From NCBI RefSeq assembly GCF_963966145.1, contig NC_091048.1, forward strand, positions 7,998,001 to 8,062,000: DNA of 64,000 nucleotides. Direction: 5' to 3'. The first letter of the stretch is position 1. Each line of letters begins with the position of its first letter. The position numbers were made by a program, and so were the translations under genes. Below, one piece after another: positions 29,501-41,500 of this stretch. This DNA comes from Tenebrio molitor. Lineage: Eukaryota > Arthropoda > Insecta > Coleoptera > Tenebrionidae. Below the pieces are notes generated by a model. It searched no databases. It was not told where the DNA came from and saw nothing but the letters and a program-made list of their open reading frames with translations.

Positions 29501-32500
29501 GGCCGCCGAATTTTTTCAACCGACCCACGCTTCGGGATCGATGCAAATCCGGTAATTGCCCACCACGAAAAAATATGACAAATGTGGATGGGGTCTCCAT
29601 CAGAATAGTTTCGTAATGTAATCGTTAACCCTAATCTGATGTGTACGGCCCCCGTTCCGGTAACACGTCGGATTAACGCTGAAAAGCGACCGCAAAAGGT
29701 TCACACGCCAACAATGGCGTCTGAAAATGACATTGTAATGCGGCCATATTCGAGGTTTATTAAAGTTGAATTAAGATTTTGTGTGATTCACAAAAAGATA
29801 GTGTCTTCGAATGGGAAAAATAAATAACGAGCTTCCTTTGTTGGAGGTTGTATTGCCCGGCAAAAAATCCTGCGACATTTCCAAGTACGAGCAAGTTTGC
29901 GACGCGAAGAAATTAGGACCACCTTCGTTTGATGCAGACGCGCCTTAATGAAAGGTTAATTGGGTTTCGCCCTTAAACGCGCATGTTCCAGAAATTTGCA
30001 AAAAATGTACACCGGAGACTCTTCCTTTTAGAAGCTGACGTGAAAATTTAATTTGTCCGATTCATAAAAGTTGGAAACAGTTAAATTAGAAACTTTTTTT
30101 AATTAGGGATTATCCAACTTGATTAAAATTCCTTTTTTCAATTTGGAACTTCAGTTATCATTAGTTTATTTTTAATTTAACTTCAAATTTACATTAAATT
30201 ACAAGTTTTCGACAAAGCGGCGTCTAATGGGACAACCGACATAATTGCATTGTTAATTAATTTTTAAACGTTTCATTTCACCCACAATAAATGTTTCCCC
30301 CCTCGCAGACAAAATAGTTTGTTGCTCCGAAAGCGACATATCGATTTCTTTCGACCGGACTTGAAAACAGTAATTACCACGGAACACTCAATTATTCATT
30401 ATGACAAATAGTAATTATCAGTTCTCGGGAGATGTTAAAAATTGCATGGAGAGAGAACTGTTATTATAACGGGGCCAAACACTAAAGTTTAAATGAAGTT
30501 TGGAGGTTGGATAAATTCAAACTACTTTCCCTACTGGAGGCGGTTAAAAGCACTTGTCAACTCGTCATCTATAGAGCGGATTTTCACGAAAATGCCAGCT
30601 TTCACTGCGGCAGCTTGCCCCAATAGATAATGCTAAATTTCAACATTTTACGTATTTATTTTCTTTCCCGGAAAAAGTAGTTATAAGTGTTGGATTTTCT
30701 CATGGGCTATGAGTCATATCTGCGCAAACGACCAATATCGGTCTCAAGTAGGGGCTGCAAACCGACCGGAAAACATCGTCATTCGTTACGTTACTGTCGA
30801 CTCTCTCTTTTGTCAATTTGCATGTACAATAGTGGACGTTTTCAGTTTTCACTTACAGAGTTTTCACTGGTTTATCGCTCCGCCTTCGGGCAGATATTTC
30901 CAAGGTCATAGCCCATAAGAGAATCCAATACCACTACATGTTAATAACATGTTCACAATTCTTGTGTTATTTAGATGTTTCTGACATTCTTGTTACGTCC
31001 ACGATAACCACTGCACAAAAAAAAAAAAATTCGATAGAAAAGAAAGTGCCCGAGATTTTTCAAAATAATCTTTTTGTGACATATTTTCATAACTTCCACT
31101 GAATGATAGAGAGAAAGTGGAATGAATATAATAATGTTCATAACAATTTACATCATTTTTGGGCGCAAATATTCAAAAACTACTTTTCGATAAAACTAAT
31201 AAAATAACATCAAATGAATAGTTATTACGATATAAGTGGGATACAGACATTATTAACGCACGTATTGTGAAAAATTGCCCCACGAGGCCGTAGGCCGAGT
31301 TGAGTATGTAGTAATCGCATAGTCCGTTAATAATATAATATCCCACGGATATCGTACAAAGTTTTATCTTTCACCGCTAAAATTATCTTAAAATAGCCTC
31401 ACTTTGATAGAATAACAAATTAATCAAGGTGACGATAGGATATAATTTTTTTCAAGATGATAACCTGAATTTTATATTTTTCGGAGGTGAAGCTATGGTT
31501 TTGTGGTGTAATTGGCTTGTTGTTGCCTTGGATTTGTGAGTTGTTAATTTCATTACAGCACTAGTGTGGTAATAATTTCATTACCGTATTAATTACTGTT
31601 ACACTTCTAAAATGAGTGCGATATGGTATAACTTATAGTGATAGATAAAATATTTTTAAAATATAGTTTTGCAAACAATCTAACTAGTCACAGAATGATT
31701 ACAACGATTTGCGAATAACTTTCCAAATACTTTTCGTTATTTCAAAGTTGTTGGGGGTAAAAAGTCGACCTCGACGTAATCACTTGAATTTGTGAAATTT
31801 CACGTTTTGCGTAAAAGCTGACAGGGTGAGAATAAAGTGCAGCCACCCTGTATAAAAGTTCTGACCCCTCGGCGGTGATCCCGCTCCGGTTAAAGCGCTC
31901 CCCAGCCCTCCCTGTCATCTATTAGCATCAATAACCCGGCGTGAAGGGCGGATCGAGAAACTTTGGCCGCTTTAAAAAACATTAGAATATCTCCTTACCC
32001 TCTCTGTACCACTTGACTTGGGGATCGGGCGAGCCCCCGACGCTGCTGCAGGTCAGCTCCTGTCGCTTTCCTTCGGTGACTGTAACTTGGGAGCCGGGAG
32101 CTATGGCCGGTTCTTGGGGGGCCGTTAACACGGTAAGGGTGTATTTCTGTACATGCAAATTCGCCCCGGAACCTCCGGCCTTAACTTTGCATTCGAATTT
32201 ACCGTTGTCCCTGTCGTAACTGGCGTTGGAAATTAGGAGATCGTAGATACCCTTCTCTGGATGAAAATTCAATCTGAAACGGAAAATAGCCGTTTAAATG
32301 AGTGGGGCGAGTGCGGAAGGGTCCAGAATTAATGAATTATAACTAGAGAGCGGATTTCTAGTTTTTATGCTTTTTGTGGGGGTTATAAGTAGCTCAATAC
32401 TTTTTGAGATGTGTAACAGACTTAAAATTTTGAGTCATTTGAGCCCTATTTTGTTATGCTTTTTTTGCTTTTTTTGCAGTTTTATGCATATTAAAATGTA

Positions 32501-35500
32501 TATGCTTATTTACTGCCTTTTTCCTTATTTATAGGTATTTTTTCATTCTTTACTTATTAGAATTTTTATTGTTTTAACACGGAAAACATTCCGTTGCCGC
32601 AAGAAATGAAAAAAATTAATTTCTCGTTTGTCGTTGATGAAATGTGGTGGCAGCCAGGTTTATAGGAACTCATCTCTCACTTTGTTGTTGCGAAAAACCG
32701 GTTTAACACGATAACACTAGGCGAATTATTTGCTCCATATTTACCGATTCCCTCGTATTCCTTCTTAGAGTGCAGGTCATTGTTTCATTTCATTTAAAAT
32801 TTAATTCAAAAATGCCAAAACCAAAATCTACGCCTGATGAGTGGATAAAAAATTTTCCAGAATTTATAATTGAAAATAATAAAATATTTTGTCGAGTTTG
32901 CGTTAAAACCGTAAGTATTTTTTGTGTAGTTACCTAATTCTCTAGTATTCAGAAAATATTATTTTAGATTCAAAGCGAAAAAAAATATAATGTTATTCAA
33001 CATATGAAAAGCAACACTCATGTTGAACGAAGAAAAAAATTCGAGATTTCAAAATTTAAACAACAAACTCTACAAGAATCTGTTGCAAGCACATCACGGC
33101 AAAACGAACAATTTCAGTTTAACTTCGACTTATGTAGGATGATGGTTCAGTCCAATATACCATTCAAAAAGTTAGATAAAGGCCCATTTCAACAGTTTCT
33201 ACAAACCCATTGCAATAGACACGTTCCGGCTGAGAGCACTCTTCGTAAAAATTATTTAGAGCCAGTATTTCGAGAAGTGTGTAACAAAATTAAACAACGC
33301 ATCGGAAGTAACTACATGTGGTTTGCAGTCGATGAAACAACAGACAGTTGTGGAAGGTACGTGGCAAGTTTAATTCTCGGTATTTTAAAGGAAGATATTC
33401 CTACTAAAGGATATGTTGTCAGTTGCAAAGAATTGTCCAAAACAAACAGTAATTCGATTACCAGATTTGTTAATGAAAGTCTTACGTCTTTTTTTCTTCC
33501 AAATGCCGTACCAACGGACAAAATTTTGCTAATGATTTCGGATGCCGCTGCATACATGATTAAAGCTGGAACAAACTTAAAAATATTTTACGAAAAATTA
33601 ATTCACTGTACATGTGTTGCGCACGGACTAAACAGAATAGCTGAAACTATACGATTAGAATTTCCTGTGGTAAATAAGTTAATTTCAAATGGTAAAAAAA
33701 TTTTTGTTAAAGCCCCACTAAGAGTGCAATATTTTAAGGAAACATTTCCAACCATACCTTTACCACCAGAACCAATTTTGACCAGATGGGGAACTTGGTT
33801 AGAGGCCGCATTTTATTATAGTCAATATATTAATCAATTTGAAGAAGTAGTTACCGAATTTGTCGACGCTCCGTCGCAGTCAATAAGAAACTGCATAGAT
33901 ATTTTCAAAAATAAAGAGTTGCGACAGAATTTAGCTTTTCTAAAAAGTAATTATGAATTTGTATGTGAGACTATAACAAAACTAGAAAAACAAGGTGTTC
34001 CATTGGTTGACTCAGTGAATATGGTTCAAAAATTTAAAGAAGAAACTAACTCTGTGAGAGGAGCAGTTGGGCGTGTCGTATCTGAGAAACTCGACAATGT
34101 TTTAAACAAAAACACAGGTTTTGGTATTTTGTGTGACATAGCGCGAGTTTTACAAGGCGAATATGTGGAAAACTTAAACATCGATTCTACAATTATCCCC
34201 AAATTCAAATTTGCGCCAACTACAAGTGTAGATGTGGAGCGCAGTTTCTCCAACTTTAAAAATATATTGAATGATCGACGAAGAAATCTTACAATTAATC
34301 ATTTAGAACAACTCCTTATCATTCATTGTTTCAAAGAAGAAGATTGAAGTTCAAGTAGTGTTTTCTAACCATAAGGAGTTGTTTTTTGTTGTATAAGCAA
34401 TACAAAAATGTTATATTTTCATTTTTAGGAATTGTGTTTTATTATCTTGTTTTTATGCTTTTTAATGCTTTTTTGTTTAAAATAAAACTTTTTTATTCAG
34501 TATGTTATGCTTATTTAAGCGCTTAATTTTTATTTTTTTGTGCATATAAATCCGCTCTCTAATTATAACACACAAACACGGTATTTCAGGATGACCGGCG
34601 CAATTATGGAGATAGGATCGCGCTAAAGCGCGTTTTTAACGCCATTGAATTAATTTATCGTAATTCTAACGGACCGCGCCTTATCGTTGCAACGATTTCA
34701 TAAATATTAACCGGAATTATAAAAAGGGATGCTTGCCGGGTGGAGTTCGGGGGTTTGCTCCCGGACGCCTGCTTTACAACCAGAGACGCATAAATCGGAA
34801 CGCCCAGTATACCCGTACGAGCGTTTGCACCCTGTGAAACAATCAAAATTATAATTTACAGCTTCATCCACATTTTGCAACTCTTTTTACAACGCTCGCT
34901 GATTTTGTTGATTTCAAAACCGAAAGTGTTATTTCTTGCACCACGACGATGCTAACAACACAGGAGTCTATAGACTTGGTATTATGAAAGCCATTTAGCC
35001 TAGCAGTCCATCATTGAAGTTTGACACTTCGACGTTATACTGATGGGTTCTTGCATGTTGCCACCCTTCTGCAGCTACTCCGGCAAGATAACACTCGGTC
35101 TCACTCCACACAAATAAAAGACTCTCGATTCATTGTTGGTGTTTCTTAACATAAACAATTCCTCCGAGCTGACATTTTAATCAATCTTTTAGAACCATCA
35201 ACAATTTAAATGACTCGTACTGCATCTTCTTTCCTAATTTATTTGGCGCAGTGTATCGTACACGTTTTGTTCTTTTGGCTGGACGGATTCAAGCAACACT
35301 TTAAATCTTTATTTAGAGAAACCGTGAAATATCGATAAAAGGATTTTGAACTCGGAACACTGCAAACGGCAGCGGATTTGATGATTTTACAAATAATCCG
35401 AAGAAGTCATACTAGTGAGGAATTGAGGACACGCAAATTAATTAACGATATTTGCTCGCCGGACTTGCAATATTTAATCAAGCTTCACCTTTTGGTGATA

Positions 35501-38500
35501 ATACGATAATACGCGAATCCCTCTATCTAGATTTTCTACTACATTTAAAATGGGCTTTGGAATCTGATTCTTTTGAATTCCATTTTCTTGTTTGATTCCG
35601 GATTACTTTGAGCTTCCGGCTCGGTAAAAATAAAATAATAAATTGAGCTCGGGTGGGAGTAAATGCGTCCTAGGTCGTAGTAAGTTGGATCTACTTAATT
35701 TAATTAATGTCAGTCCATTTGTCCCATTTGACCAGAAGATAATACAATATAAAAACTCGACTAGGGTTACGTTAAAAGGGTAGTAAATTAAGCAACATAG
35801 GTAAGCACTTTGTCTTGGCTCCGGACAAATGTGTAGCGGTTAATGTATCTTTTATGGACGCACAATTTTACATCAATAACATACATAGTTATTTACAGCA
35901 AATATGAAATTTATCTCATTTCGACGAAAAACGTTATTATACATTTAAACAGATTTAGTCAATACAATGGTACAACATTGATTTCGTTGCTATTAAAAAT
36001 AATGTGGATGCAACATTATCTAATTTAAAAAATGTGTGGCAAATGTTTCCAGGCATGCAATATTTTACCATTTGATTGGCGTCATTACGGCGGAAAAGCT
36101 CCCAAAAGTATTTAACAAAACAGAATGTGTGTGTACGCTTCACAAATAAAATCGCACGTTTTCAACAATTCAAAAATTTTCGAAAAACATTAAACTTGTT
36201 CTTGTTTCCTTTACGAGACATTTATTAAAATTCCAGAAATTTTATTCACGGAGCATGATATGAATAAAACAAATTGGTCACGAAAACACACAAAATGAAA
36301 AATTTAAAAGACTAATTATACGAACGCACATTTTTTTGTAATTACTCTCGATTATCTGACTTCATTTTAATTTACGATACAAACTGTTTATATTTTTACA
36401 TTTTATCTTGAGAATCATCATTAAAACATTCTTCGTTGGATCTTATTTTTTTCTTTTTTTTTTTTTAATTCTTCATTCCAGGTTATCTTTTCAAAAAACA
36501 GGAACTCTCCTAATTTTCGTATCCAAAATCGTATGAAAAATTTCTCCAATTTTTTTTTGGAATTAAACATCGTTTTTCGCCAAAATGGCAGAGAGAAAAG
36601 TTGTTCCTTTTGATGAGTTCTATTACCAGTTAAAATTAATGCACTTATTTCAGAAACACCCTGTATATAAGTACATAATACTTTTTCCCAGATAAGAATT
36701 CCGCGTTCAAAAAACCTCAAAACAAGGTAAGGTAGAGGTTTTGGATTCTCTCACGGACTGTGGCCTTGGAAATATCTGCGCGAAGGCGGAGCGATAAACC
36801 AGTGAAAAATCTGTAATGAAAACTGAAAACGTCGACTATTTTCGGTTTGTAGCGCCTATTTGAAGACTGATTTTCGTAGATATGACTCATGGAGTCATAG
36901 CCCATGAGAGAATCCGACACCATACGAGGCTCGTCTCTCTCAGATTTTTTTTGTTTTTTGTCTTCATTTTTTCATTGTTGATTATATTTTTTCAAGAAGA
37001 ATTTCGTATTCAAAATAAAACAAACAAAGTGTTTTATTTTTCTTGAGATTAGGCGCAAGATGTGCTTTTAGTAGATTTTGTTTCAAACAATTGCAAAGAG
37101 CATTCAGTTTCAAATTATTTCTATTCCTGAAATGTTTTACATTTTAAGAAGGCTTCATTAGAATTCAAGACTTTCGAATTTTCTATTTTTCATTTTATTC
37201 ATTTGTTACAAGATGTGTTCTCAATAGATTTTACAACTCCAAACATGAAAATAAATTAACTCTGCAAAGATTGAAATTACCTTAAAAATTTGAAATATTT
37301 CAGATAATTATTGTGTGATTTCTTAAATTTAATACAGGGTATTTCACGAGTGATAATGAGCCCGACGGAATTGAAAATGCAACCCACAATACATTTCCAA
37401 AGTTAACGTGGATTTTTATTTTTTGATGTAAAAAACATAAAACATAGTCAGCTGTGCAGTTTCGTAAATTTTGACATAAACGTCATTCGCTTGGTTAAAT
37501 GAAATGTGACAAACCGAAGAGTTTTTGGGAAAATGTTTATTGTCTGCACAACGGCATCAGAAGCATTTTTATTACATAATTTTTATTTTATTATTACATT
37601 TTATTACATAGTTGAAATGTATTGTGGGTTGCATTTTCAATTCCGCCGGGCTCTTTATCACTCGTGAAATACTCTGTATAAGTATGTTGAAATAGATGAT
37701 TGACAGTCCAACAAAGAAACCAGTTGTTAAATAATTTCTTACTAAAAATCTCAAGCGATTGTCTCGATATTCGTGGTGATATTAATTAATAAATTAGATA
37801 ACAAAAAAATGTTGGTCGAATCTAGATGCATTATTATAAGCAAGGCAGCAAATTTGTTTAAGAAGTGATTATTTTTCTTGAGCCTTAAGAGCGAATTTTA
37901 AGCTAAAAATTAGAATTCTGGTAGTTACTCCTTGAGAAATCTGCTTACACTGCCTGTTATTAATAAAGAAAGCAAAAGAATAATTCCGTCGTGATCGATT
38001 ATTGTCGACAATTCCAGTCGAACTCGTCTGCGACAATCCCCAACGCGAAAAAATTCGTCATGAATTATTAACTTTGGTAAGGAAGGCCCCGAAAAAAGTA
38101 CAGGGTACGTATTATACGCAATTTTGCTTTGACGTGGCCAATTTGCGGCCTGACTTTAAATTTGCGGCGAACTTCTCGACTCCGGTTTTATCGACTCGGG
38201 TAAAAAAAGTTTTCCGTCCTACTTAACCTCCCGTTGACTCGGAGTGACCTATCTCCGACCTCGATTAGGCAAATAGTCCATATATTTCAGGTTTCGTGCG
38301 AATAGCTCCATCCGCTGTGGCCCAAATCGATGGACAATAGAGCGTGTTTATGCCCGGAATACTGCACGTTTCGAAAAATAGCCAGGTGATGCAAGAAATA
38401 CGTGTCGATTTCGGTGAAAAGCCGCCAGAAACGAATCCGCATCGCATTAATTTCGCGCTTTTACACGCCGTTAAGCTCTTGCCTAGTGTAAAAGCTCGCA

Positions 38501-41500
38501 ACACCGTGAAATTTTATAAATTCCCATTCAGAAAGCCTCTCCGCGTCTCGCTGATTTATCATCGAAAGTGAACATTTTTATCCCGGACGATTGAAAACGT
38601 TCGCGATAATGAAACTTATCGGGCCAATATCGCCAGTCGACGGAAAGAATACGCACATTTTGACGATTTTAGCAAAATCTCACAGTTTCCACCAAAGAAA
38701 CAAGTGACGCACACTTGATTGTTTCTCCCGAGATTTTAGCTCGCTGTGAAAGATTTTAGCGTGTTGCGAACGATTTTAGCGTGTCGCCCGGGAATAAATG
38801 TATGTGGTACGCCTAAAGAAGTTTTCACTTCAAACATGGAAAACAGTATCAACTTGTAAGTTTTGCGTTGTTGGGCAACAGCGCCGCAACACCATGAGGG
38901 AATAATCACACCGACACCACGTTTTTCTTGCTTATTTAATTTAAGAAGTCCGGACCGACGTTGATGTTTCTTTCTTTCATGAAGGCTTCCGGTGTCGGTT
39001 GCATTGTATGAACCTCACGTTTCCCACCATTCATCAAGCACAATAGTCGACGTGAGATGTGTTGGAGTACAAAGCGCATACCCCCAGTTTGCGTTATTTT
39101 TAATAAAAATCACTATAAAAGGTGCATTGTGTCAAACATGTCGATTTAAGCTGAGACTACTCGTCTCGGTTTGACTGAGAACGAATGTTCCGTTGACATG
39201 GCTGGAGTGCTTGACGGCTCTCAAAAACCATTGTTAGATCTGGATTATTCGAGCCGTTATCTCCACCCGGAAAAATAGCGCGCCGTACAATTCTTCCTGC
39301 TGCAGCAGGAGCGCCGCGCCTCCCACTGCGTCGGCGGTATTTTTCCGAAACGGCGAAAATAACGCGTCGCGAAAATTTAAATATAGTGTTGACATTCAAG
39401 TATTAAGAGCGTCGTGTTAATTTAATCCCAAAGCTAATTTGTCATATTTAAAGTTAAAACACTGGAGGCAATTACGGGCTTAATAATTCCCATGGAAAAT
39501 GTCCCGGCGTTACGTGTGAATGTGCAGGGCGAGCCTACCCCCTGCACGACTAATCCTTGCATGTTTTCTGCCTCGAAATATGATGCTGCAATTCTAGGCA
39601 AACTTTCGATAAACACCACCTGCTAATGCTAATCCAGATTAATGTTGGAACGGATTAGGACGGAATTCATAATTTTTTCAAATCGAAAAAACACTTTCTA
39701 ATTATTTGCAACTGATCAATTATTACGAACGGCCCATCTGTTTTCGTTACTGGGACGAGGTCCTGTGCCCTTTCGGCGCTGTAAACAATTTAAGCTTCTC
39801 GAAAAAGTTTTAACGTAATGTCAAATGTCGCAGCTCCGCCGGTAGGTCAGGCTGGGTTAAAATGTCATTGGTAAATATTCAGGCCCATCCAGGACTTTAA
39901 TAATTACCTACAAGATGGGGAAAATTGTTAACGCGAAAATCTGCAAAGGGCGTCAATGACGGATTTTTTTTTCGCGACCAGAACAAAACGAAGTGAGAGG
40001 CGTTCGATCCGCCACGGTTGGGTTTACTGACCGGTAAATCACAACCTTTCAATTTCCGAGCAAAAATTTCCTGCTAACTTGGCTTTGCAGCAATCTCGCA
40101 AAATCTTCTCTCTAAAATAAAATACAAAATTTAATCTAAAGTTTTAAGATCATTACTTAGACAATTAAAGTGGATTTGGCTTGAGGGCAGACTAAGTTTT
40201 AATCAAACCGGCGACTAAAAAGTCGATCAAATCCATTTAATTTTAATGTCATTAGCACTGATGTTTTTACTACAATCTGCTCATAAATATTCAAATGTGA
40301 CATTATAATCAGCAGCTGGAACATATTTTAAATAATACAATTTAGGAAATTGTAACAATAAATTAGACGATAATAATCAACGTTAAGGTTATGTCGTTTA
40401 CAAAAGAACCCTGCTGCTCGTTCTTAATCCTGACACCACAGTTCCAGACCTTGTAATTCTCACTCTTTGTTATGGTTTTATTATTTATGCTGCACCAATT
40501 AAATCGTACAAACACTACAAAGCTGGATAAATTATGACACAACGTTTCTCGCGACCAAAATTGGAACTGCAAAGTTCTTCCAATAAATTCAAATAAATTC
40601 CTGCTTCTTCTGCACATTCAATTTTTATCTTCCCAAAGTTTTTTGATGTTTTTAATCTTTGAACCTTGAACTTGGGTTTTGTTGGTTCATTCTTCGTGGA
40701 CAGTTGTCTCATTTCTTTCACTTTCTAAAATAATCAAAATTATTGCTTTTCACTTTCTTCTATTCTTCTGGCCAAAATTTGATAATAATTTTTATAATTC
40801 TCCAAACATTCTGTTGAAGTATTTTTTTCATTAGTAACATCATATACGAGTATACTGACTGTACCTACAGAATCTTTTCTTCTTATTTCTTCAAGATTTG
40901 AAGAATTTTCTTCTTTGTTCATTTTCTTTTAATTTCAACATTCCTCCACTTTTGACAATTAGATGCAGTCTAATTCTTGAAATGTAATCTTCTTTATTCC
41001 TATATGTGAGGTGTAAGATGATTCTTCCTCAACATTAACATATTGGAAAAAATACATTTGTTAAATACCTCCCTAGAAAGTGAGTCTGTATCCATAGTTA
41101 CCACTGAGTGAAGGTTTCTCTTTCGTTGACTTTACTTTCGCTCACTGTCTTTCGCTCACTAGTTTTCATTCACTCGTAAATTTTTCCAGTTCTTCCTGAT
41201 AACGTAATTTTGATTTTCTGGTACCTCGTGGCACTTGGCTCTTCCAGGACATCATCAGGAACGTATACATATATAACTCTTCATCATCCATTTCCACAAT
41301 TTCCACAACCACTTTATTAACGTTACAGAACTGTGTTTATTTTGTATTTTATTTTTTTCCATAGCAACAGATCCGTCCAAAAATGTGATTTATTTAAAAT
41401 TTTGAATACAAAGTTACAGACTCAATTTCTAATGAAGTGTCGAACAAAACCAAATACAGCACTCGAGAGTAAAGCCGCTTTCGTTCACTTGAATTGCAGG

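Larger units (their letters stand above)
21835..31998 (-). other. echinoid intron (10.2 kb)
   Basis: Donor G/GTAAGG at 31998 and acceptor TTTCAG at 21835. It holds three family C MITEs (one nested in a family D element), a family A copy and a palindrome at 31227..31357. The stretches 23110..26900, 27145..28660 and 28915..30680 contain only short frames with no domain I recognise. Confidence 0.8.
32336..34569. repeat. 8-bp target-site duplication flanking the hAT element
   Basis: ATTATAAC occurs at 32336..32343 and again at 34562..34569, directly abutting the element's inverted ends. A perfect 8-bp duplication is the hAT hallmark and means the insertion is recent. Confidence 0.93.

Noticed and set aside
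38640..38790. Repeated word GATTTTAGC (four times in about 120 bp).
   Set aside because: Spacing is irregular and the flanks are unrelated, so a tandem repeat or binding array is not supported.
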